This document shows, piece after piece, positions 1 to 4,070 of a stretch of DNA of 6,370 nt. The stretch spans positions 1-6,370 of the forward strand of contig DAOWNU010000121.1 of assembly GCA_030642425.1 (NCBI GenBank). Reading direction: 5' to 3'. Every line of letters begins with the position of its first letter. Within the stretch, counting starts at the first letter, position 1. Source of the stretch: a bacterium. GTDB lineage: Bacteria; UBP14; UBA6098. The notes under the pieces were generated by a model, which had not been told where the DNA came from, searched no databases, and saw nothing but the letters and a program-made list of their open reading frames with translations. A program made the position numbers and the translations under genes.

Positions 1-60
1 ATTTCGCACGCGAGAGTCGCGCCAGCGTGAATAATCGTCCCGCTCGACAATAAAAAGTCG

Positions 61-177
61 GTTCGGCAGGCTCACCGACCGGCCTGTCGCGTTTCCTACT
101 TGCCCTGAGCTTGCCGAAGGGAGCCTGTCGAGGGGTGCGGAGTCGGGAAGTGCCGTGCACTGAGCGGAGTCGAAGTG
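61..177. repeat. Cluster of short dispersed-repeat half-sites (CTGAGC..TCGAAG type)
   Basis: Four related short motifs lie close together. They are GTTCGGCAGGCTCACC (61-76), CCCTGAGCTTGCCGAAGGG (103-121), GAGCCTGTCGAGGGG (121-135) and GCACTGAGCGGAGTCGAAGTG-like bases (157-177). The first is an approximate reverse complement of the second. The second and fourth have inverted ends (CCCT/AGGG and CACT/AGTG) around a related core. This resembles the short palindromic dispersed repeats seen in intergenic DNA of many environmental bacteria. That resemblance is recalled, not searched. No open frame with a start site is supported in 1-243, so I see no gene there. Confidence 0.55.
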
Positions 178-226
178 TCCCCCGCAAATCGTATGTTTTA
201 TTTCTGCGCCCTCCTGCGCGACAATG

Positions 227-244
227 ATTCAAACGGATTTGAAT
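227..244 (-). terminator. Stem-loop directly after hicA, possible weak terminator
   Basis: The sequence ATTCAAA-CGGA-TTTGAAT gives a perfect seven-base-pair stem with a four-base loop. It overlaps the last base of the hicA stop codon. In the minus-strand direction it is followed by CATTGTC rather than a run of T, so it lacks the tail of a classical intrinsic terminator. A second small stem (GCGC around AGGAGG, about 206-219) follows. It could protect the 3' end of the transcript, or simply be a chance hairpin in an AT-rich stretch. Confidence 0.35.
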
Positions 245-456
245 TATCTTTTGAAATCATCTTCTGTAAGACCTGCTTGTTTCAATATATTTTTAATTAC
301 GGGAACGGGAATATCCCGTGAACCATGAACGGGAACCACACAAATTCTTCCCGTTTCGGCGTTTTCTATTATATGGTGGCTTCCCTTGATACGCACTACA
401 CGAAAGCCCAGCTTTTTCAGCCGGGCTATGACTTCCTTCCCTCTGATAAACCGCAT
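244..456 (-). CDS. hicA: HicA family toxin, predicted mRNA interferase
   Basis: This 70-residue protein has the full length and layout of the HicA (YcfA) family, small toxins with a double-stranded-RNA-binding-like fold that cleave mRNA when not held by HicB. The N-terminal 'GKEVIARLKKLGFRVVRIKGSHH' region is typical, with the catalytic histidine expected at H27 in the G25-S26-H27 motif. The V41-P-V-H-G-S46 strand and the closing helix (I54-AGLTEDDF) also match the family. Its ATG overlaps the last base of the hicB stop (TAATG), so the two genes are translationally coupled. The order is antitoxin first, toxin second, the reverse of the commonest hicAB order but well known. All key residues are present and I see no truncation, so it is probably functional. 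Confidence 0.93.
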   Translation of the reverse strand: MRFIRGKEVIARLKKLGFRVVRIKGSHHIIENAETGRICVVPVHGSRDIPVPVIKNILKQAGLTEDDFKR

Positions 457-680
457 TAGACGGCGACTTTGAGCAAGGTGCCTTCTTTCCTTGAGCCTTC
501 CGGGACAGGTTTTCCTGTATCGCGCAGGTATTCGAGATATGTTTTAAGGGCCGCTATGATGTTCTTTTCTGCTTCTTCGAAGCTTTTTCCGAAATCGGCG
601 AGCGAGAGTTCGGGGATTTCCGCGACTATCTGTCCCGTTTCGGTATCGAACGAGTATTTTATTTCATATTCAATATCCAT
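456..680 (-). CDS. hicB: HicB family antitoxin, short form
   Basis: This 74-residue protein matches the N-terminal HicB domain, a degraded RNase-H-like fold that binds and blocks HicA. It has Y5-to-S10 as a first strand, 'GQIVAEIPEL' (residues 16-25), 'GKSFEEAEKNI' (31-41) and 'YLEYLRDTGKPVP' (48-60). Only about 14 residues follow this domain, so there is no room for the C-terminal ribbon-helix-helix or helix-turn-helix that longer HicB proteins use to bind DNA. The ATG at 680 has a Shine-Dalgarno AGAGGT nine bases upstream (689-694). It is followed directly by hicA with a one-base overlap. The family assignment is secure from the pattern and the neighbour; the missing DNA-binding part is the unusual point. 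Confidence 0.9.
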   Translation of the reverse strand: MDIEYEIKYSFDTETGQIVAEIPELSLADFGKSFEEAEKNIIAALKTYLEYLRDTGKPVPEGSRKEGTLLKVAV

Positions 681-695
681 ACGCTATTACCTCTT

Positions 696-729
696 GAATT
701 AAATATAGGGATGTAATTCGATAAGTCAA
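696..729 (-). promoter_or_regulatory. Predicted hicBA promoter with an inverted repeat across the -10 box
   Basis: On the minus strand, TTGACT (724-729) and TATATT (702-707) are separated by 16 bases, a good sigma-70-type promoter about 20 bases upstream of the hicB ATG. A perfect inverted repeat GAATTA-N12-TAATTC (696-701 and 714-719) brackets the -10 box and is a natural place for an autoregulatory repressor. The -35 box begins just two bases past the stop codon of the sorting-domain fragment at 732. Boxes and repeat are read directly from the sequence; the regulatory role is inferred. Confidence 0.6.
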
Positions 730-731
730 TG

Positions 732-839
732 TTACTTCAAATACACCATTTTCACCCTCGCCGTCCGTCCGTCTTCCGTCCGCGCTCTCACGAAATATAT
801 CCCCGATGCGCTCGTTTCATCGGGATGCCAGATGACCGT
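732..839 (-). pseudogene. Beheaded C-terminal sorting-domain fragment, copy A
   Basis: Read on the minus strand this gives T-V-I-W-H-P-D-E followed by SASGIYFVRARTEDG, TARVKMVYLK and a TAA stop. This is the typical last third of a FlgD-Ig-like / type IX secretion C-terminal domain (W..DE...SGIY.V.A......KMVYL-K-stop). It lacks a start codon and the first part of the domain. The frame is closed upstream by TGA at 861-863, inside the palindromic element at 848-904. About 85 of 102 aligned bases match copy B at 1634-1738, by my hand count. It is most simply the stranded 3' end of a secreted-protein gene, or a repeated tail module. It is not attached to the preceding 109-residue gene, whose own stop comes first. 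Confidence 0.72.
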
Positions 840-847
840 CTCGTTTC

Positions 848-904
848 GTAGGGGTGGGTCTCAGACCCACCCTTCCCACGGGCAGGTCTAAGACCTGCCC
901 CTAC
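848..904. repeat. Two-hairpin palindromic element A
   Basis: This 57-base element is bounded by inverted ends GTAGGGG (848-854) and CCCCTAC (898-904). Inside are two perfect palindromes with ten-base arms around a single central base. The first has arm GGGTGGGTCT (852-872) and the second has arm GGGCAGGTCT (880-900), separated by seven bases. Such GTAGGG-bounded double hairpins look like a small non-autonomous dispersed repeat. A differently filled element of the same plan lies at 1749-1828. It sits between the 109-residue gene and sorting-domain fragment A and could also act as a transcript 3'-end structure. Confidence 0.75.
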
Positions 905-923
905 GGGGATATTGGCGACGGTT

Positions 924-1253
924 CTATATATTCGCCCTGACGGCATAACCAAAGGCGTTAAAATAATTTCGCCATAGACTATCGGATGAAGAGAAATTGT
1001 TATCACTATAAAAATAATCGATTAATACCTCGCGCAAGCGTGACAATTCTTTCAATCGTGCCATGTTTTTTGCATCTGCGATGGTCAATTCGATAAGTTC
1101 GAGAGCGCGTTCGATGGCTTTGACGCTATATTCGCTATTTTTGCTTCGCCACAGGATTGTGCGCTCGACTTCACTGCCGATATTAGCCATCTGCTCGAGG
1201 AATGTCAGTTCGAACCATCGTCCCGAAGCCAATTGTTTGTGTTGGTAGCTCAT
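924..1253 (-). CDS. Uncharacterised 109-residue helical protein paired with DUF5674
   Basis: I do not have a family name for this protein. It is predicted mostly helical, with a conserved-looking core 'FLEQMANIGSEVERTILW' (18-35), 'ERALELIELTI' (48-58) and 'RLKELSRLREVLIDYF' (66-81), and an aromatic tail 'YFNAFGYAVRANI'. Proteins of this style are, from memory, recurrent partners of DUF5674 in environmental genomes. The gene begins at an ATG overlapping the DUF5674 stop (ATGA, four bases), which implies translational coupling and joint function. A toxin-antitoxin or similar two-protein unit is a reasonable guess from the architecture alone; no catalytic motif is visible. It ends at TAG just before palindromic element A, and the C-terminus looks natural rather than cut. 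Confidence 0.85.
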   Translation of the reverse strand: MSYQHKQLASGRWFELTFLEQMANIGSEVERTILWRSKNSEYSVKAIERALELIELTIADAKNMARLKELSRLREVLIDYFYSDNNFSSSDSLWRNYFNAFGYAVRANI

Positions 1254-1591
1254 TTTTCGACTAAATTGTTGACAATTTCGACTATCGCTTCCCGGATTTC
1301 CGAATCATCTACACCGCGAGTGCGGTTCCCTGCGGATGGTCGTATATTTATGAGCGAGTCGAATTCTATCCAGCAATCATCTTCCATTTCCGGATATAGA
1401 TTAATTCCCCATAAATCATGTTGCTTCGAGCCTTGCTCGAGCAATTGCGCCTCTTCATCCGAATGGAGTTCGCCGCCGATGGACATAACTCCTTCTTCCA
1501 CATCGATAACCGCTTTGACGAGATTGCCGAACATTTCCTGAGCCATTTCTTTTAGCTCATCGACGGAAATTCTGTCCTTGATAACTTTCAT
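1250..1591 (-). CDS. DUF5674 family protein
   Basis: This 113-residue protein matches DUF5674 throughout: 'FGNLVKAVID' (21-30), 'GGELHSDEE' (39-47), 'QGSKQ' with 'LWGINLYP' (53-67), 'IEFDSLINIRPS' (75-86) and 'GNRTRGVDD' (88-96). The family has no established function. The dense conserved acidic and polar residues in the middle suggest an active or binding surface. It has no signal peptide or membrane segment, so it is cytoplasmic. The ATG at 1591 has a GAGGT Shine-Dalgarno (1595-1599). The downstream 109-residue gene overlaps by four bases, making a compact two-gene operon bracketed by the two sorting-domain fragments. The length is complete for the family. Confidence 0.9.
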   Translation of the reverse strand: MKVIKDRISVDELKEMAQEMFGNLVKAVIDVEEGVMSIGGELHSDEEAQLLEQGSKQHDLWGINLYPEMEDDCWIEFDSLINIRPSAGNRTRGVDDSEIREAIVEIVNNLVEK

Positions 1592-1607
1592 TCGACCTCT
1601 TCTAATA

Positions 1608-1637
1608 GATATATATTCGGCATAATAACACTGTCAT
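1608..1637 (-). promoter_or_regulatory. Possible promoter of the DUF5674 operon
   Basis: On the minus strand ATGACA (1632-1637) lies 18 bases from TATATC (1608-1613), or 16 bases from the overlapping TATATA (1610-1615). Either is an acceptable but not strong sigma-70-type match, 17 to 20 bases ahead of the ATG. The -35 box overlaps the stop codon of sorting-domain fragment B. This mirrors the arrangement at the hicBA promoter, where the tail ends two bases before the -35 box. Confidence 0.4.
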
Positions 1638-1738
1638 CTTAAATACACCACTTTCTTGCTCGCCGTCCCTCCATCTTCCGTTCGCGCTTTCACCAGATAT
1701 ATCCCCGATGCGGTTGTTTCATCGGGTTGCCAGATGAA
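1634..1738 (-). pseudogene. Beheaded C-terminal sorting-domain fragment, copy B
   Basis: The minus strand reads F-I-W-Q-P-D-E, then TTASGIYLVKARTEDG, TASKKVVYLR and TGA. This is the same terminal segment of a FlgD-Ig-like / type IX secretion sorting domain as copy A at 732-839. About 17 mismatches separate them over 102 bases, several synonymous (for example TTG/TTA, GAC/GAT, CGG/CGA). The open frame continues upstream through palindromic element B to a TAA just beyond it, but has no convincing start. It is out of frame with the secreted-protein gene ending at 1834, so it is not its natural C-terminus unless a frameshift has occurred. Confidence 0.72.
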
Positions 1739-1748
1739 TGGGCGGGAT

Positions 1749-1828
1749 GTGGGGACAGACCCATGTGTCTGTCTTTCTATATCTCCCGCATTCTCATTCA
1801 CAGGACGCACACACGGGTGCGTCCCTAC
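1749..1828. repeat. Two-hairpin palindromic element B
   Basis: This element has the same plan as the one at 848-904 with different stems. The ends GTGGGGAC (1749-1756) and GTCCCTAC (1821-1828) are inverted at seven of eight positions. The first hairpin has arms GACAGAC/GTCTGTC (1754-1760, 1767-1773) and the second has arms GGACGCAC/GTGCGTCC (1803-1810, 1817-1824), each with a six-base loop. The 29 bases between the hairpins include TCCCGC, which can pair with GCGGGA at 1742-1747. It lies five bases past the stop of the secreted-protein gene, so it may also shape the 3' end of that transcript. There is no T-run for an intrinsic terminator. Confidence 0.65.
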
Positions 1829-1833
1829 TTATT

Positions 1834-2610
1834 TCAATTTTCATATCCAGCCCATATTGAGGGCATAGAACCATTCCCTACTTTTATTTCCTTTTCACCA
1901 ATCAGAAGAAATATCTCGTTATTTTTCTCTACGCATTTAATTCCGAATTTTCTGATTTCTCCTTGATTAGTAAGATCGGAAACATCATTAAAGCCCACAT
2001 ATTTCTTAGTGTAAGCACCTCCAGCTTTTTCAGCCATTGAAATATCGTTATAACCTGGGGGTTCAAATTTATTACCGCTCTTGTCATATGCATAATACCA
2101 ATCAATCTCCATCCCACGCTGCATTTGTGGTGAGTTAACTATGAGATATCCAGTTTTTTCAACTATTCCAACAATTGCACCACTGCCGATTTTTATTGGT
2201 TTGTATAATGTTGAAGTCATTTTAATCATCCACAGTTCAGAAGAAAATCCCCCCATATCCCCCTCACTATATATAGTTGTATTGTAAAATACTACCTTTC
2301 CATCTTGTTCCCATACTGCTGTATTTATATCCTTTTCTGACGAAAGAACTATTGTTTTTCCAGAAGGGAAATCAAAATACGAAAGAAGCCCTGAAGCATT
2401 TTTGTAAATCAACTTGATACTTAGTTGATTAAATGTAGCGATACAAGGTACGTCGAAAACAATAGTATCACCTGGGGAGAATAGATTATTGGATAGGCTT
2501 CTTATCCATTCCCTATCAATTCGAATGGGACCTTTACCAGTCTGAGCAAAAATTAAACCAGTAATAACAATTATAAGCGATATTATGCAAACCCACATGT
2601 TGCGTCTCAT
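1834..2610 (-). CDS. Unrecognised secreted protein with signal peptide
   Basis: I do not recognise the family of this 258-residue protein. Residues 1-22 form a clear Sec signal peptide: RRN n-region, hydrophobic 5-21, and probable cleavage between A22 and Q23 (F-A-Q, a common site in Bacteroidetes-like organisms). The mature part has alternating hydrophobic and polar residues suggesting beta structure, many aromatic residues ('DWYYAYD' near 170-176) and two cysteines outside the signal (C56, C226). No enzyme motif is visible. The start is secure: AGGAGG lies seven bases upstream (2618-2623). Sampled 60-base lines are about 37-42% GC, against 58% in a line from the flavodiiron gene, which hints at a different origin. 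A sorting-domain fragment lies downstream in another frame, so the gene may once have carried such a tail. Confidence 0.82.
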   Translation of the reverse strand: MRRNMWVCIISLIIVITGLIFAQTGKGPIRIDREWIRSLSNNLFSPGDTIVFDVPCIATFNQLSIKLIYKNASGLLSYFDFPSGKTIVLSSEKDINTAVWEQDGKVVFYNTTIYSEGDMGGFSSELWMIKMTSTLYKPIKIGSGAIVGIVEKTGYLIVNSPQMQRGMEIDWYYAYDKSGNKFEPPGYNDISMAEKAGGAYTKKYVGFNDVSDLTNQGEIRKFGIKCVEKNNEIFLLIGEKEIKVGNGSMPSIWAGYEN

Positions 2611-2623
2611 AATGAGACCTCCT
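2604..2623 (-). promoter_or_regulatory. Shine-Dalgarno site and start-codon palindrome
   Basis: A perfect AGGAGG (2618-2623) precedes the ATG of the secreted-protein gene. Overlapping it by one base is the inverted repeat GTCTCAT-A-ATGAGAC (2604-2610 and 2612-2618), whose inner arm contains the start codon. In the mRNA the ATG could pair with the bases directly after the ribosome site. The one-base loop is too tight for a full stem, so only the outer five or six pairs could form. It could equally be a DNA operator. The palindrome is seen directly; any regulatory role is inferred. Confidence 0.45.
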
Positions 2624-2697
2624 TTTTTGATGTTTTATTCCTCTCTATCTCTCGTAATTCCAACAACTTACAACGTTTCCACTCTCCGAACTAACCA

Positions 2698-2753
2698 TTT
2701 CCCCCAGGGGGAAAAGCTCCATCCCCCTGTTACTTTCCTTCGTAACTTAGGGG
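2698..2753. repeat. Paired hairpins, probable small intergenic repeat element
   Basis: Two strong inverted repeats lie side by side. TTTCCCCC-A-GGGGGAAA (2698-2714) is perfect with eight-base arms. CCCCTGTTAC / GTAAC..AGGGG (2724-2733 and 2742-2753) has ten base pairs, an eight-base loop and a two-base bulge. The same C-run and G-run words recur in both, so larger alternative folds are possible. It looks like a small non-coding dispersed element, but no second copy is present in the window to prove that. It occupies the leader region between the secreted-protein gene and the 21-base array. Confidence 0.5.
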
Positions 2754-2761
2754 AAATAGGC

Positions 2762-3469
2762 ATGAAGTCAAGGGAAAAACAATCGATTATGCGCTCACCG
2801 TCAAGTCAAAACCGCAAAAAACCTATATTCCGAGGGGTGCAATACCTTATCCGAGAGCTGCAATGCAACATCCGAGCAACACAGTGCAACATCCGAGGGC
2901 TGCAATGCAACATCCGAGCAACGCAGTGCAACATCCGAGGGCTGCAATGCAACATCCGAGCAACGCAACGTAACATCCGAGCAATACAATATATCATCCG
3001 AGCAATGCAGTGTATTATCCGAGGGCTGCAATGTAATATCCGAGCAACGCAATGCCTCATCCGAGGCCTCGGATACGATGGTGCAGGCCTCGGATACGAT
3101 GGTGCAGGCCTCGGATTCGACGATGTAATGCTCGGATTTGATAATGCAAGTCTCGTTTATGCTGATGCAAGCCTCGGATTTTACGCTGTAGCCTTCGGAT
3201 TTCGCGATGTGGAATTCGGATTTAGCGCCGCATCTCTCGGATATAATGTTGGGGGCTTCGTTTTTGCCCTTTGCCTTCACTGCCGCGCCATCTTATCGCG
3301 AATGCAGGCAGGATTTTGGAAAGTTTATCGTCAACCCGAGAAGCCCGACAATGCGCTCGACCGTGTCGAACAGTATTTATCGCTCATAAGCCGTGCCAAT
3401 CTCATACAGAAAATCAGGCGAGAAATCCGCTCCGTTATCCCAGACAATTGTGTCAATATCCTCGTTTAG
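2762..3469 (+). CDS. Doubtful plus-strand ORF through the 21-base array
   Basis: An open frame of 235 codons starts at ATG 2762 with an AGGGG eight bases upstream (2749-2753), a usable ribosome site. It reads the array as heptads: first about eleven of the form I-R-A-T-Q-C-N or I-R-G-L-Q-C-N, then about nine of the form L-G-[FY]-x-x-[AV]-x. In the second half the aromatic position varies only between TTT, TTC, TAT and TAC, which would fit protein-level constraint. Against it, the last 93 bases run antisense into the convergent DUF2442 gene, all secure genes here are on the other strand, and a stop-free 21-base repeat opens frames by itself. I give it low confidence and list it only because it cannot be excluded. 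Confidence 0.25.
   Translation: MKSREKQSIMRSPSSQNRKKPIFRGVQYLIRELQCNIRATQCNIRGLQCNIRATQCNIRGLQCNIRATQRNIRAIQYIIRAMQCIIRGLQCNIRATQCLIRGLGYDGAGLGYDGAGLGFDDVMLGFDNASLVYADASLGFYAVAFGFRDVEFGFSAASLGYNVGGFVFALCLHCRAILSRMQAGFWKVYRQPEKPDNALDRVEQYLSLISRANLIQKIRREIRSVIPDNCVNILV
2801..3280 (-). CDS. Doubtful minus-strand heptad-repeat protein from the 21-base array
   Basis: An open frame of 159 codons starts at GTG 3280, just inside an upstream TAA, with no convincing Shine-Dalgarno site. It codes for almost nothing but heptads. Eight S/N-E heptads (for example S-E-A-C-T-I-V, S-E-H-Y-I-V-E, N-E-T-C-I-I-K) lead to the junction S-E-A-S-D-E. Eleven S-D heptads follow (S-D-V-A-L-Q-P, S-D-V-A-L-R-C), with leucine fixed as either TTG or CTG, and the frame ends S-E-Y. 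Acidic-serine heptads could form an elongated or coiled structure. No signal peptide or known domain is visible. It shares codon boundaries with the plus-strand ORF, so third-position arguments do not separate them easily. It agrees with the strand of the neighbouring genes, but the array may be non-coding. Confidence 0.35.
   Translation of the reverse strand: MKAKGKNEAPNIISERCGAKSEFHIAKSEGYSVKSEACISINETCIIKSEHYIVESEACTIVSEACTIVSEASDEALRCSDITLQPSDNTLHCSDDILYCSDVTLRCSDVALQPSDVALRCSDVALQPSDVALCCSDVALQLSDKVLHPSEYRFFAVLT
2828..3263. repeat. 21-base tandem array with central orientation switch
   Basis: There are 22 seven-base cores. Twelve read ATCCGAG on the plus strand (the first is TTCCGAG), starting at 2828, 2849 and so on every 21 bases to 3059. 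Ten read CTCGGAT, starting at 3068 and continuing every 21 bases to 3257. The last ones decay to TTCGGAT or TTCGTTT. All linkers are 14 bases except the two-base one at the centre, where the cores meet as ATCCGAGGCCTCGGAT (3059-3074). In the left half, linkers mostly alternate between a GGCTGCAATGCAAC type and a CAACGCAGTGCAAC type, giving a 42-base higher order. The first two right-hand linkers are identical. Every left core has a mirror-positioned right core, so the array is one in-register inverted repeat of about 390 bases. Confidence 0.93.
3349..3368. repeat. Direct repeat, copy 1, downstream of DUF2442
   Basis: The 14-base word GCTCGACCGTGTCG (3355-3368), extended left as CAAT plus two mismatched bases, recurs at 3903-3922 in the same orientation, with 18 of 20 positions matching. 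This copy lies eight bases past the DUF2442 stop codon on the minus strand. Together the copies enclose the DUF4160-DUF2442 pair almost exactly. Its core CGAC-CGT-GTCG is itself palindromic. Confidence 0.6.
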
Positions 3470-3622
3470 TCTTACTTTTCTGAAATAATCGATATCCATC
3501 AGGGGCGCAAAAATTTCCCCCTCGAGATATAGTTCAAGATCGACAACCTTCGTCTCGCCATTCTCGAATACAACCAATATAGAATATTCTCCAATATGTT
3601 TTGCCTCAGTAAGATAGTGCAT
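3377..3622 (-). CDS. DUF2442 family protein
   Basis: This 81-residue protein matches DUF2442: an N-terminal strand pair 'YSILVVFENGETKVVDLE' (13-30), 'GEIFAPLMD' (35-43), 'YFRKVRL' (46-52) and the hallmark 'TIVWDNGADFSPD' (58-70). The family is small and cytoplasmic and usually encoded beside DUF4160; the pair is often discussed as toxin-antitoxin-like, without settled biochemistry. The ATG has a perfect AGGAGG (3629-3634) that overlaps the stop codon of DUF4160 (TAGGAGG), with ten bases between the genes, so it is the second gene of one operon. The length is complete. The C-terminal tail past the motif is short and variable, as is usual. Confidence 0.92.
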   Translation of the reverse strand: MHYLTEAKHIGEYSILVVFENGETKVVDLELYLEGEIFAPLMDIDYFRKVRLNEDIDTIVWDNGADFSPDFLYEIGTAYER

Positions 3623-3632
3623 CTTGCACCTC

Positions 3633-3893
3633 CTAAACCAACGGTTGTATTTTCTTGAGAGGTTCTTTTAATTTAGCCAGTTTCCAGTCTTCCAGCAATT
3701 TTTCACGATGTTCGAATGCCCATTCGAGGATGAGCGAAACCACTCTCCGTGGCAAATCACCTTCAATTAATCTGAGTTGCTCAATTGAGAATGCGCCACG
3801 ATATTCACCGTATTTTGCATGAAAATGCGGGGGTTCATGCTCTTTGTAATACATGGCTATCACGATACCAAAGAATCTGCATATTTCGGGCAT
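3633..3893 (-). CDS. DUF4160 family protein
   Basis: The protein has 86 residues from the ATG at 3893. It opens M-P-E-I-C-R-F-F-G-I-V-I-A-M-Y-Y, the standard DUF4160 start, followed by 'PPHFHAKYGEYRGAFSI' (21-37), 'IEGDLPRR' (43-50) and a C-terminal helix 'ILEWAFEHREKLLEDW' (55-70). A TTG at 3905 would add four residues, but the ATG has GGAG at a good distance (3900-3903) and family members begin at M-P-E, so I prefer the ATG. The histidine-rich P-P-H-F-H motif suggests a metal or catalytic site, but no activity is established. It is the first gene of the pair with DUF2442, in the common order. Confidence 0.92.
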   Translation of the reverse strand: MPEICRFFGIVIAMYYKEHEPPHFHAKYGEYRGAFSIEQLRLIEGDLPRRVVSLILEWAFEHREKLLEDWKLAKLKEPLKKIQPLV

Positions 3894-3902
3894 TTTGTTC
3901 TC

Positions 3903-3922
3903 CAATCAGCTCGACCGTGTCG
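3903..3922. repeat. Direct repeat, copy 2, upstream of DUF4160
   Basis: This is the second copy of the CAAT-NN-GCTCGACCGTGTCG repeat, starting at the edge of the GGAG ribosome site of DUF4160 and nine bases from its ATG. It has the same orientation as copy 1 at 3349-3368. The segment between the copies is essentially the two genes with their own ribosome sites but without a promoter. Confidence 0.6.
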
Positions 3923-4041
3923 GCAACCTTCGGCTGGGTTTCGACTCCATTCACAACATCACCCCAGCTTGTATGACTTATCGGTTGCCCGCTGCGACTC
4001 GGATTTCGCCTTAAGCCAACCCCTTCACTTTTTCTTTTTTT

Positions 4042-4070
4042 AATATAATGTTTTTCTCTCCCCATTGCAA
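4042..4070 (-). promoter_or_regulatory. Predicted promoter of the DUF4160-DUF2442 operon
   Basis: On the minus strand TTGCAA (4065-4070) and TATATT (4042-4047) are separated by 17 bases in a very AT-rich setting, a good sigma-70-type match. It would leave a leader of about 140 bases before the DUF4160 ATG. That leader contains direct repeat copy 2 and otherwise nothing I recognise. The stretch 4071-4116 after the flavodiiron gene has no hairpin with a T-run, so the end of the upstream operon is not visible and read-through is possible. Confidence 0.5.

Noticed and set aside
788..1006. 72-codon minus-strand open frame through element A and tail A
   Set aside because: It reads the sorting-domain fragment in a different frame from the recognisable one, crosses the palindromic element and overlaps the 109-residue gene. 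It has no ribosome site of note.
732..1828. Integron cassettes with attC sites
   Set aside because: The palindromic elements lack the GTTRRRY / RYYYAAC core sites and the bulged pairing of attC. No integrase is visible, and the adjoining repeated DNA reads as a sorting-domain C-terminus.
1656..1966. Plus-strand open frames over tail B, element B and the secreted gene's 3' end
   Set aside because: They are antisense to recognisable coding sequence, and their content is the translated palindromic repeat. No supported start.
2828..3263. CRISPR array
   Set aside because: The constant part is only seven bases, the variable part is 14 bases, many linkers are repeated, and the units change orientation halfway. 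No cas gene is present in the window.
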